This document shows positions 22,101-31,138 of a stretch of 64,000 bases of DNA, piece after piece. How positions within the stretch are numbered: the stretch's first letter is position 1; every line of letters starts with the position of its first letter. Location: assembly GCF_000003815.2 (NCBI RefSeq), contig NC_049982.1:17619548-17683547 (forward strand). Direction: 5' to 3'. The stretch is from Branchiostoma floridae (taxonomy: Eukaryota; Chordata; Leptocardii; Amphioxiformes; Branchiostomatidae). The translations under genes were made by a program, and so were the position numbers. The notes under the pieces were generated by a model. That model did not search any database. It was not told where the DNA came from and was given only the letters and a program-made list of their open reading frames with translations.

Positions 22101-23332
22101 TCCAGTGTCCACAGTGTAGCTTCTCTGCTAAGGAAAACAGGGGTCTGTCCAGCCATCTGCGGGTGCATGACAGGCAGAAACAGCGCATCCTGAGATGTAG
22201 CACTTGTGGCTTTTCAACTGCCATAGCCAGCCTGATGAAGCTACATGAAGTCAAGCATAAGATCCACCCCAAAGACGGAAGGGTGGGAAACTCCCTTCGA
22301 ACGACAGACAAGCAGAGGAGGCTTCACTATTGCGGGCATTGCAGTTTCAGCACGCATCACCACAGGGCGTACAAGATCCATCTTATGCACCACGGAGCCA
22401 AACTGCCCTTCAAGTGCACCCACTGCACTTTTGCATGTCAACTCCGACGCCATCTCACCAGACACATCAACAACCAGCACAGGAACAATGAAGAGGACAT
22501 GACACTTGAGCAGCAGAATGGACCAAAGTACAAGGCTCCTGACAAAGTACAGATGACAAAGGCAGACAGGTTGTACCAACACTATGTGGAACCTTCCAGT
22601 GTGCCGTTCAAGTGTCCAAGCTGCAAGTTCACCACTAAGAAGAAGTACCTGTGGTTAATCCACAAGGGAAGACATTCAGAAGATAAGATTTTCCGCTGTG
22701 ATGAGTGTGACTTCACCACTAAGTGTGCAGGATCAGTTCTACCTCATATTCAGTGGAAGCATATGGGCCAGTGGCCACGTTACCTTCAGTGTAAGGAGTG
22801 CCCATACGAGACTTCTGACACCAGGTGCCTGAATAATCACATGAAACACCACACAGAGAACTATGCTATAAAATGTACCAAGTGCTCATACTCCACTGAC
22901 CTCCAGCACCTTTTGGAGAAGCACCTTAAAGTCCACAGTGCCAAGCACAGATCCAAAGTACCTCGTGCAAGTCAGCGTGGGTTTACAAGTCATGCCGAGT
23001 CACTCCCACAGTCAGAACTGTATGTGGAGGAAGAATCCATGGACTCCAAAAGTTCCGATCCCACCACAGATGATGTGGCAGTCAGCGGCCGTCCCCAGAA
23101 AATCGCTCCACGACAGTGCAACTTCTGCGGTCGTAGGTTCTTCCGGAAGGCGGAATGGAAGCGCCACACAAAGCGGCACAAACAGGCTCCGAGTGGTCCG
23201 CAGGCGCATGTGGTTGCCCATGGTGACCCTGTGACAGGCATGCTGGTCTACACATTTGTGTGCTGGTTCTGTGGGAGGAGGTTTAATGGACAGGAGGAAT
23301 GGTACAGGCACATGCAGCATCACAGGTTCTGA
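16121..23332 (+). CDS. Giant polyzinc-finger protein (2,403 aa, 57 C2H2 fingers), single coding exon
   Basis: Start ATG 16121 is chosen because the exon begins at 16074 after a TTTTTACTCAG acceptor and the frame is closed by a TGA in the upstream UTR exon. I count 57 C2H2 fingers. Two at the N-terminus are followed by an acidic, Ser-rich stretch (about residues 64-230). The array then runs largely as three-finger modules: a first finger of CxxC[GSD][FY] type, a TGEKP-like linker, a CPY/CPF finger, a short HH...FKC linker, then a CSY/CTY finger. Two distinct CGRRF-type fingers form the C-terminus. Residues 640-644 are PLDLS, the CtBP co-repressor docking motif. A nuclear DNA-binding, probably repressive, regulator is inferred. 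It recalls the large ZNF462- and REST-like finger proteins in style, but I cannot assign an orthologue. No frameshift is visible across the 7.2 kb. Confidence 0.95.
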   Translation: MSSPISKPDKVRYVCDECQMTCISEYHLNKHKSSHYDWKQCYECNLCNYSTLSLNQIKIHALKHVKSEQHTNEGDRDTPACNGTQEVGDGHNSKMSTQSNTSGQQMDYNAPDVFPVNNDKEVGVDLGSNCNSPCLPNGAMVESSRQVNMDGFGSDVEILSVQGSEADPAIPVIVLESDTDEESSTLPEHAGQTNEEKPISDGVRSEMTENDEQVTEDQEEKPSEETQDTVFSCSNCSFTTPELNLLLKHREIHLNNKCYRCDKCSFIAVQEKYLLIHQQKQHAAAGSSKDQCDHCPFSTKDPEAMKKHGKFHGANLPLKCPLCTFACSSHLQLSLHLKLHVKIETLPVANCHTAAPTSGRDSDISVAPSSSIGNASDNDRELPMSSNCETAKETATSLDVSDLAMEEQAKDQSTPSTPSQSAEKRTFNCEECGFSTYRRETLRTHMRIHSGEKPYACSFCPYRARQKPNLNTHMQFHKVRSKFTCKYCSYSTSNKASTRLHETLHESLKYENKNLGTPEKEDYSEHSDSPEKSPRSKVTRDRKGLFRCKHCSFHTRHSTSIQRHLKIHEGSKPFKCKRCSYRAITLFQIQGHEKHHDETLPFKCRWCHYFAETQAGVGIHEQRVHEEYLQVIPKKQKNLPLDLSMKSPEKSMSLNSSSSSEVEELPVKIETIEAAIEEVDENGKARYKCKSCSFKTAWRENYYRHCRIHTGEKPFHCRHCPYQARGNMAWYRHMKHHTANYPFKCPLCTYTSLSQAAVTSHQNKVHDCKIDNKSNKSSSQKVAGSKVSGQPLKVPGRLRCPLCQFTTASETLLKLHKAKHMSSGKTYKCKDCKYTTHLLPSLLKHAAIHTSGKSYQCRYCPYVTMYKAHLDRHEEHHTKSTPSKFRCEQCTYSAGNLLGLSEHLKWHGGPQQVKHPDGVVDIGMEQTDYLEEEEHTEMMEFPEASSTSKHSVDRDQDPVSRGSPAKMYECHSCDYQSKDLCALKRHLRTHTGERPFQCQHCPYSARQVTNMNRHTYQHFANLPHKCPHCSYSVRNTSALAKHIKWHLPDTQDGLVPGRDEKGASSAPSGSHISPRIKIERSPSGSGRKRNLNRIHRCKWCPYTTCYLHNLHRHKTHHGAGFLYKCDLCSYSARNTTGLQNHVELHQRAANGPSISEQHAIYQGSNGGEGGGIPESLHANNPNWTEGASAQAANNSDDINMNAQQRSHFECGTCGYMTTSQERLSKHMITHTSRRTQSCDICPYKTRQSRTLWKHMKHHTVQHALKCSFCSYSSDFPRAITNHERVHMRYAAEMDNMAIQPHSGEGLTCDDCPFRSLTLSGLMKHKTHHTANLAFKCKSCTYTASSPRIISYHQKVHLEKVEKPFECDMCPFKSAFSKCLLKHMQHHSAKLPLKCRYCTYTSSCNRAITLHEKVHDLGPDKALPSSSLGNRLCGICGYIACSRARLVKHIRKHTGEKPFKCAHCPFKTSLEDTLAKHNKHHESNGAVKCRYCSYSSDVTRVVTNHEKLHEEGTDGTQQSATLPSGSKMNSSVSSSEETMKKAKPENMYSCQMDYKCELCSYTAHCKKRMDEHMCTHTGFKPYGCDMCPYRTPLRETLMRHKKHHTGNFAFKCSFCSYSAKRDFHVKEHEKVHTMKQPQYKIITTPTGNHTHLAEPLVVKKRYECQICDYTSEDKSRLVKHQRTHTGEKPYSCRFCPYKTALNESLWKHMKHHKIKAPMQCQKCSYSTTTMQSLLLHNKLHGETDDIIVEAKPKVNQAGSDDGLKPKATDFQCNMCGYMALDRSKLIKHLQSHSLEKAFSCPSCPYRSSSKENVKRHQKHHRSKFPFRCQFCSYSANNSSVVRTHEKLHQGQSYPCHKKMPSIHFQCLTCGLPHASQTDLDDHRRENHPSEKCFQCPECPFVSQWEKALKKHRYSHIANFPNKCRLCSFTSPKKYVIRAHEQTHKNAPHLMEEQKIEKLTDRECRKIYTCNLCPFRARQQREYENHMSGHNAAHPFQCPQCSFSAKENRGLSSHLRVHDRQKQRILRCSTCGFSTAIASLMKLHEVKHKIHPKDGRVGNSLRTTDKQRRLHYCGHCSFSTHHHRAYKIHLMHHGAKLPFKCTHCTFACQLRRHLTRHINNQHRNNEEDMTLEQQNGPKYKAPDKVQMTKADRLYQHYVEPSSVPFKCPSCKFTTKKKYLWLIHKGRHSEDKIFRCDECDFTTKCAGSVLPHIQWKHMGQWPRYLQCKECPYETSDTRCLNNHMKHHTENYAIKCTKCSYSTDLQHLLEKHLKVHSAKHRSKVPRASQRGFTSHAESLPQSELYVEEESMDSKSSDPTTDDVAVSGRPQKIAPRQCNFCGRRFFRKAEWKRHTKRHKQAPSGPQAHVVAHGDPVTGMLVYTFVCWFCGRRFNGQEEWYRHMQHHRF

Positions 23333-24688
23333 AGATACTGCTGACATGCCGATTAGTTTGACCCACTGCCTTACCCTGTAGCCGATACAAATAAGGTGCC
23401 AAAAGGTTACCTTAGGAGGAAGAAGGTGAACTTGCTGCTTTCGTCATATAAACTTTAGTACATATACATAGATTTCTACATTCTTTTAGCTTCATGTATT
23501 GTTTGTGACTTGTCAGGTATGACTGTGCCATTTGTACTGTGGTCCCCAATGGTTTTCTAGTTATTTCAGAAAAACAGGTCATTGTCAAGAGAAATATACT
23601 AGTACAGTGTTTGTGCAACTTTGAGAAACTGTGCAACAAAGGATGTTGTAGTCTGAGAAACCATGGCAGACATTCTGATTGATTTAGATACCCATTCTGT
23701 CAAGATAATGATGGGTTACACAATATTTAATCTTAACCTCTCTAACTTACCAGTGAACAAGGACCTTTTTTCTTTAGAAGGCTAACTTTGTTTTAATGAG
23801 TCACTCCCTTTATATGTTGTCAGTTATTTTTGTGGTATGAAATGAACAAGTATAAATATTGAAAGTGGACTACTTTATCTGCTGAAGAGGGATGTCTCCA
23901 GGTTTTGACATCGCTTGCTGCAATCCCTACACACAGTGGGAGAAGAAGAATTGTGACAGGCCATGTAGTAGTCATATGAGGTCAGATGATAGTGTTCGAA
24001 TTGTAGCAGTTTTTTGTGTTATCTACTCTAATTAATGAAATGTTTTCAGATTTTGTTTTGTCAGATGAAGAAAGTTGATAAGGGTACTTGAGATTCTAAA
24101 TGGCACTCTTGACCTTTCAGGGTAAGGATCTCGAATGACAAGATGCAATTTACACCACTATAACGTTCCCTTGTGTAGATATGACTCACACGTATTGCTG
24201 TTAGGTACCCAGGGTTGATCTGAGAATATTTGTATATTGTGGCAATTTATAGATGATGTGTAATTAGTAGTGAAGATTCAAAAAAGGATACAAACTTGTC
24301 ATCATAGATCTGTCTTTATCCAAATTTAGTGTCACATTTATATGTTGCAGCTTTTGTATAGAAGTGAGATGTTCAGGCCCATGTTTGCACACACCCAGAC
24401 AGAAACAATTTTGTGTTTTACAAACAAACTTCTACAGCAATGGAATAACTGTTGTGTCCAATCAATATTGTTCCCCAACTTCTTTAAAGCACTGTGTTTT
24501 TATTGACAGTGATGTCACAATAGGGTTTTCTAAGCATAACGTCTGATAGAATTGAATGCCACTGGAGACCTTTAGTTATGACGCTTTGAAAGAAATTTCC
24601 CCCCATTTTGTGTAATTCTTTGTACATGCTTTTTGATGTTTCCTTGTTGAAAAAGAACTGTGAATTAAGAAATTTTAGAAGAAATAAA
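23333..24688 (+). other. 3' UTR of the zinc-finger gene with poly(A) signal
   Basis: AT-rich sequence following the TGA. The first canonical AATAAA I found downstream is at 24683-24688, followed by T/GT-rich text (TTGTTTCATTTCTGTATGTC). A second AATAAA is at 25179-25184. A UTR of about 1.35 kb is therefore plausible. Confidence 0.5.
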
Positions 24689-24699
24689 TTTGTTTCATT

Positions 24700-27600
24700 T
24701 CTGTATGTCACTTTTTATTTGATTTGCCCCATTGATGTGACACAAACTCAAATCCCAGGTTAAAAAAAAAACTGTTCTTAAGCCCAATCCAGATAGCAAT
24801 CCCTGTTACAGTCAGAATTGTTGAACGTTTTAGCAAAGGTCCCGAAGTAATGAACATAAGGTACACCTGTATCTACTTTGTATCACTACATAGCTCACGT
24901 GTCAAATGCGGAAAAGTACTAACATTAGTTACTACTAGTATGAACGCTTACATTGTGTCCTGGAAGGGCACCTGAGAATCCCAGGAATATTTTTGTGAAA
25001 GTGAAAAGACACCCTTTTGTGCCATATTGATTTTAGAATTTCCTGCAGTAGTTTACAGAAGTGTATTGCTTTATTGCAAAATTGATTTATTCAGACTTAG
25101 CCATCTTGTGTATAAAATAGCGTTAGCTATTAACAGATGTTATAGCATTCTCAGGAGTCATGATTTTGAACCTGACCAAATAAAATGTCACTAAAAACAC
25201 TTTGGAAGAATTGACTTTTATGTTGAGATTTTGTGATGTGTTACATTTAGAGACTGACAAGTAACGTTCATTATCAAAATTGAAGGCTACCCCACAATAG
25301 CCTGATCCTCGTAAACATGTTACTGCTCGCCCGTCTGATATTTAGTAGTGCATCCTATGGTGTATCTATTACAGTAAGCACTGTCCCAGAATGCAATGTG
25401 CCCAGGTGCGTGGGACCCTGGGCGATCAGACTGGCTTGTGAATTGTTTGTATCGACCTCATACCTTCGGGAAACCATGTTGACCTTTTCGAATGATGATT
25501 TGTACATGTAAATGTTTCTCGATCATTATGCAACAAAGGTTCTCATTGGTAAAATTATATAGTTGATTCCCTCTTCCCAGAAAACACAATATGTTAAAAG
25601 TATGAAAACCTTTTCTTAGCAAAGAATGTTATTGTAGCATTTTGTCATAAATCATGTAAATGAGACCCTAATTTGCATGATTTATGTCCAATGTTCACTT
25701 TTACCCAGATTCCAAATGCCACAAGAGTGAAATTCCAACCATTTTCCACTATGGTATTGTGGTATTTCTAATTTGCATAATTAATGTATACATCGATATT
25801 TGCTTTCAGTCACATACAAATGTGTGTCACGTGTTTGAGAGTCATAATGAAATGCAGCAGACAACTAAAATTCCGTATTGATTATGCAAATCAGTTCATG
25901 ATTTGCATAATATTATCTAAGTATGTTAAGCATCATTCAAGCTATCTACATACCAAAACTCACCACGATCCGTCGACCCGTTCTCGTCGGGTTATGGTAG
26001 TCCAAATATCAAAACAGACATGCCTGCTGCAGTTAAACAAATGGCTAGGAGGCCCAAATTTACACAACTTACTATCTGCTGCAACAGTTATTTACCACAC
26101 AAAAATCAAAAGCGTAGCAGTTGCAGAAAATTTGACCTCCAACTTTGAACCTCCGCTGTTATATCGTACTTGGGCTTGGAGCTCCATTATGGAACATGAC
26201 CTTCTTATTTGCGACTCCTACCCATCCACCAATTATGATGCAGAACTATCCACAGCTTCTCGGGTTATGTACCAAGGATGCTACACATATTTTAGCCATT
26301 GACCAACGTGGTGCCTCAATTGTAAGGACGTATCGGGCATGTGCAGCAGTTATTGTCTTGTAGTTACAATGGAATTCATCACATTTTGTTGGATGTTTGG
26401 TCAACGTGGCATAAAGACTCTGTCCGTTGAACGGATACGATTACCTTTTCCGACTATACTTGCGTGGAAGCTGCATGTGTTATACAGGAGTGGTTAAGTC
26501 GCATAAAAAGCAATTCAAAACTGTCTTTTCTTAACAAATCGAAAAAGGGTTATGAACAAGACGCATACCTTCATGATATAAACTCAGCACAAAAAGTTCG
26601 GAATATCAACTTCAGTTGATCATATTTTCGTTGTTTCTGCATCAAAGCACACGCCGGATAATTGCACAAAATTCGCTGGCAAATTACATATCATTAGAAA
26701 ACATGTGTAATTTTCTTTCCGATGGTATTCAACTCATTATCATTGTAAACTCATGAAACGAGCACCAGGCCTGCTTACGTTAGTGGGTCACCAAAAAAAA
26801 GTGCCCAAATTTCCCTACTTCTGTTCAACACTGTATCGTCCAGTTGTTATGGCCGGTGCCGCGGGTGACAATGATTTACTCAACCTTTTTTTACGTAAAT
26901 TTTGGTATGCAGAACATCCAACTTTATTTTTAGCACATCTGAGTAGAGTATTTTATGATTGTGAATTCATGGAATGAGCCGCACCAGGCCTGCTTACGTA
27001 CAGGGGGTCACAAAGATAACTTGCGGAAATTACCGGTATACCCAACCAAAGTTCAGCTCATTTTCATCCGTTGGTATTGACTTGTGAATTTGAATAAACA
27101 GGACATGTCAATCAAACTCACTGTTACTCAAGCAAACAATTTGAACCAAGAGGTATTCAATCGAGTACTAGTGCTAGCCATACGCCGTAGGAAGGCTATT
27201 CTATCCTAAGACTGTACTCCAACATCGCATCCTGGAGGTAGTCTGCAATGGTCAAAAAGGAAATGTGATTCTTATTTGTCACCTACATCTGTTGGTTAGG
27301 GAGATTAATTTCTGAAAGTCCCGGTTCTGAATACATATCCCTGACATATCCATGCGAGGTTGTCGGCTCACAGATAAGGCCACAGCAAGTAAATTTTATG
27401 GATGACATCCTCTGCAGACTGCAAAAATAATGAGATAGGGCGAAAAAAAACAAGATGGGCAAAAAAAAAAAACAAGATGGCAAATTTTCAAAATAGATGT
27501 TTTAACGAGACTTGAAGTGACAAAATATGTCATCACAGCCAACAAGGCATTAATTCCTGTATTTAAGAAGTGCACCAATGTAGTTAAAATGACACTAGTA

Positions 27601-29130
27601 TGGTAGACTAGTATCATTACCCATGTTGGCAACTACACTCATAACTTCCATAGTTGTGCCACTTTTACAACTATCATCATACTATCTATCAAGTTACACC
27701 TCTGCAACTACAGTCAATGCTTACAGAGTCTCTAGTGTCTACATTCAATGATTAGGTTACAACACAACCTTTACCCATTCTCGTCTATCCGGCCTTCCCT
27801 TAAGAAGAAAAAAATTCTTCTTTTTTTTTCTGAAATCAGGCGAAAATTAATGAGCGCGCGGATGTCATCCATAAAATTTACTTGCTGTGGCCTAATCAGG
27901 ACATACTGTAGAGAGATGCCTAACTGAGAATCATAGTAAATATAATTGTTCACACATTCCTCTAGAGAATCGGAATCATGAAAAAAAGCAGGAGTTGATA
28001 TGCGACAAGCAGTCACTTTGCATAAATAGTCGCAATGTTGAAAATTTCATGACTATCGAGGAGTGAGGTTTCGGCACATATATATGATTTCACCCTACTG
28101 TTAGCAAAGACTGCACCGCTGTAGTGAGTCAGAAAACGGATGCCACGTCAGCCCAGGATAAGTGCCGTGATGGCTTCAATGATCCGAAGAGAATTTGCTA
28201 TGCCGTTCCAGTAGAATGACATAATTATCACAACAACGTCTTAAAATTGAAACAACTTTGTTTTGCATGTCAATATAACCATGTCCATGTACGTGTACCC
28301 AATCTGAGGATGTTTGTCATCACTAAATATATACGGTATTGTGACCTTGGTCAGTGAAATGGGGGTTGCAGACACGCTATGTATGACGATGTCTTCCCTT
28401 TGGTTTGCTTTATGTTTATCAAATGACCCAATTTTCTTTGTGGTAATTACGATAATGATGCCTGATAGCCCTGTACATAACCGTACAAGTACTTAAGTCG
28501 TGGCATGATAGATCGAAACATCAAGCGGATGTCAAAGATGCTCTATTTCACGTCTAATTTCCTCTGAATTGGTCCATAAACCGTTAAATACGGCTGAGCT
28601 GACGAGGACGCTCATACCGCAGTGCTTCTCCTGTACAGTTCGTGTCGCTGTTGCTGCACCCAGTTCTGTCTTTCCACCCGACTCCGTGAGTATCACTATC
28701 ACTAGTATCAGCTGCGTGACTATGTTTCTTACTTGCACTGCATGTAACCAAGGAGGTTAAATTTGATGTAACAATATCATGCTAAGATATTTTCTTCGTG
28801 ATCAGCTTTGACAACATTGATTTGAGGCAATCCGACACAAGGAATTCTGAAGTTAGGACTTCTATTTCCCATTGAGCCATTCTATTCTGATACTGTATAT
28901 TTTCTTGCACAGTGGACTTGCTCTTAGAGATGCTGAAAGTCGGTGTAGAACACGGTATGAATGTTGAATAAAGCAGTTTATTGGCATTTGAGGATATTGG
29001 AAAGACAAAGCAAGGACACAAAGAAACTGTAGAAAACATTCATTGATATGTGCTAAAGAAAGGGATGGGTTGAAAGAATATTGTGAACCAGGAAAATTCA
29101 TTTCATTTGGCGCTGGTTGGGGAGACTTAC
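24700..29130. other. Intergenic region between zinc-finger and neuropeptide genes
   Basis: No supported coding region. It contains four octamer motifs at 25671-25908, two diverged copies of a block with CACCAGGCCTGCTTACGT (near 26765 and 26986), and a foldback element at 27377-27893. Short ORFs, including 28532-28738 on the minus strand, lack an ATG or domain support. Confidence 0.45.
27377..27893. mobile_element. Foldback/MITE-like element with perfect 34-bp inverted repeats
   Basis: 27377-27410 (AGGCCACAGCAAGTAAATTT and onward to GACATCC) is the exact reverse complement of 27860-27893. The interior has poly-A/T tracts and no coding capacity. A related terminal motif occurs singly at 35550-35580, and a related pair bounds 60,769-61,162. 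Confidence 0.6.
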
Positions 29131-29200
29131 GTAAATCATCCTCTTTGATGGCGCCCCACTCCTCTGTGTATGCGGCTAGCTTCTCTTGGAAATTGTTCAT
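29131..29200 (-). CDS. Candidate first coding exon of an unidentified minus-strand gene
   Basis: On the minus strand an ATG at 29200 opens MNNFQEKLAAYTEEWGAIKE and then DDL, ending at a consensus donor C|GTAAGT in phase 1. The composition (acidic, amphipathic, no stop) looks protein-like. I do not recognise a family and found no convincing next exon, so this may be chance. It lies about 190 bp from the start of the plus-strand neuropeptide gene. Confidence 0.25.
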
Positions 29201-29215
29201 TTACCTTTTTTTGTC

Positions 29216-29260
29216 AATTCTTACTATTCCTATTTGGCTACTGAAGGAATAGTAAGAATT
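29216..29260. repeat. Perfect 16-bp inverted repeat (hairpin)
   Basis: AATTCTTACTATTCCT at 29216-29231 and its exact reverse complement at 29245-29260, with a 13-base loop. It lies between the neuropeptide gene start and the candidate minus-strand exon. Confidence 0.8.
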
Positions 29261-29391
29261 AGCCAAAAATAACTGTAGTACAAAGTGCCCAAATACATCG
29301 ATCAGATCTATGTTGTCTACGTGGCTAAGAAACTGTTTGAATGTTCTCCTATCCCCGGTTTCTTCCTGCTCTCCAAAGTTGTGGGGACGCC

Positions 29392-30664
29392 ATGGAACTC
29401 CGTCTCTTCATAACCACCTTCCTGCTGATGCTGGTCGCTTTCCACGTATGTGCGGAGGATGAGAAGAAAGAGGTCAGATCTTTAAACCTATCGCGAAACG
29501 GTCATCTTCAATGACTCCTACAAAGTTAACTCATCAGTAACTGGACTGACATTATGTCAGCTAATGACAGGGAATACAAACGTTCTATGTGCCTGCATGG
29601 GTTGTTGATTGCCGGAAATGTCCATTTGAATACACAACAGTATAACGATAATATGTTTGCTGAAACAATACCTTATGTTTATTTACCATACACTGTAAAC
29701 CCATTTCACTAAAGCATGTATGATCGCAGATCAGGCAATGAGGTTAACGGTTGTAGTGAAAAGACACATTGTCCCAGAGTTTAGTCACGCTGCCTTGTTG
29801 GCTTTAGGTGGAACGGGAAGTAGAAAAGAGAATGGACCCCGCCTTGCTCGGGAAGAGGATGTCCGACCCTAGTGCCTTTGGGAAGCGACTGCTGGATAGA
29901 GGAGGGAAACGGCAGGACACGGCTTGGATGGGGAAGAGGCAGGATAGAGGCGGGAAACGGCAGGACATGGCTTGGATGGGGAAGAGGCAGGATAGAGGCG
30001 GGAAACGGCAGGACACGGCTTGGATGGGGAAGAGGCAGGATAGAGGCGGGAAACGGCAGGACATGGCTTGGATGGGGAAGCGTGACGGTACGTTCGCACT
30101 TAGTCTTTCTGATGCCTTAAAGGTCTGGATTACCGTCTTGTTTATCTTCTGGTTTATCTTCACACCATTTCGTTTATGTAACGTTAACTTTTCGACATAA
30201 AAACTGCCCCCGACTTCGTTCTTTGAGAAACAAACACAACGATCGATGCCGTTGTATGCTACTAGTATACGTTTAGTCGACAAATAGACCTGATGTTGAC
30301 ATGATGTACACACACAATTATTTCCACACATTCAAGAAGTCATGTATACTTTGTTGGTCATCTTTTTGGTGGTTTCGTCCGCCGTATGCGGCCACGGTCT
30401 GTATGTAAATTTGTACTTAGGTCTTGTCGCGGATCTATATATGTAGGATCATGAAAAGCACAGGTCTCACCAGAGAAACTGATATAAAAAACGAGCACAT
30501 GTGTATACATCGTGGTTGACAAGGGTTCTACTTACCAAAGCTATTTTCGTCCACACGGAATGATTGATTTCATTTTATTTGGCCTTGCATGCGCAGACCC
30601 CCGCACGTCGTGCCGGACCCAGTACGACCCGACCACCGGCAAGTGGATGTATGTGTGTTGGTGA
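29392..30664 (+). CDS. Neuropeptide precursor with repeated amidated peptides and a C-terminal two-Cys peptide
   Basis: Three exons: 29392..29472, 29808..30087 and 30597..30664 (phases 0 and 1), 142 residues. Exon 1 encodes a signal peptide (MELRLFITTFLLMLVAFHVC, then AEDEKKE). Exon 2 is a chain of Gly-Lys-Arg sites, the signal for cleavage and C-terminal amidation: MDPALL-G, MSDPSAF-G, LLDRG-G, QDTAWM-G, QDRG-G, QDMAWM-G, QDRG-G, QDTAWM-G, QDRG-G, QDMAWM-G. The Gln-start peptides could become pyroglutamyl. After the last KR, exon 3 completes DDPRTSCRTQYDPTTGKWMY followed by VCW and stop, a terminal peptide whose two cysteines could form a ring. Secretion and receptor signalling are inferred. 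The two-Cys, C-terminal position recalls MCH, somatostatin and urotensin II precursors, but loop length and sequence differ, so no name is given. The stop codon overlaps a good donor (TTG|GTGAGT), so further splicing is possible. Confidence 0.85.
29913..30080 (+). repeat. 48-bp coding tandem repeat in the neuropeptide gene
   Basis: The unit encodes QDxAWMGKRQDRGGKR and starts at 29913, 29961, 30009 and 30057 (the last unit stops after GKR). Position x alternates Thr, Met, Thr, Met through ACG/ATG, pointing to duplication of a 96-bp double unit. The unit lies wholly within exon 2. Confidence 0.95.
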
Positions 30665-30772
30665 GTTGTCTTCGGATCAGGGAGACTCTCCCACATTATC
30701 GTTATTCTGTTAAAAAAAATCAGGACATGCAATGTGCATACACCACAAGAAGTGTGTTATAGATGGCAGTGA

Positions 30773-31138
30773 NNNNNNNNNNNNNNNNNNNNNNNNNNNN
30801 NNNNNNNNNNNNNNNNNNNNNNNNNNNNNNNNNNNNNNNNNNNNNNNNNNNNNNNNNNNNNNNNNNNNNNNNNNNNNNNNNNNNNNNNNNNNNNNNNNNN
30901 NNNNNNNNNNNNNNNNNNNNNNNNNNNNNNNNNNNNNNNNNNNNNNNNNNNNNNNNNNNNNNNNNNNNNNNNNNNNNNNNNNNNNNNNNNNNNNNNNNNN
31001 NNNNNNNNNNNNNNNNNNNNNNNNNNNNNNNNNNNNNNNNNNNNNNNNNNNNNNNNNNNNNNNNNNNNNNNNNNNNNNNNNNNNNNNNNNNNNNNNNNNN
31101 NNNNNNNNNNNNNNNNNNNNNNNNNNNNNNNNNNNNNN
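30773..31138. other. Assembly gap (366 N)
   Basis: A run of N immediately 3' of the last neuropeptide exon. It could hide further exons or the 3' UTR. An AATAAA at 31438-31443 beyond it could serve as the poly(A) signal of that gene. Confidence 0.99.

Noticed and set aside
16314-22582. Many antisense and alternate-frame ORFs of 70-150 codons inside the zinc-finger gene
   Set aside because: Shadows of a repetitive coding sequence; no splice signals or domains.
28532-28738. Minus-strand ORF with a hydrophobic start and a CG..LV segment faintly like an insulin B chain
   Set aside because: It begins at GTG rather than ATG, has only one Cys in the segment, and shows no A-chain or cleavage sites nearby.
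29913-30080. CRISPR-like or satellite interpretation of the 48-bp repeats
   Set aside because: The repeats keep a reading frame with a signal peptide upstream and KR sites, explained by a peptide precursor.
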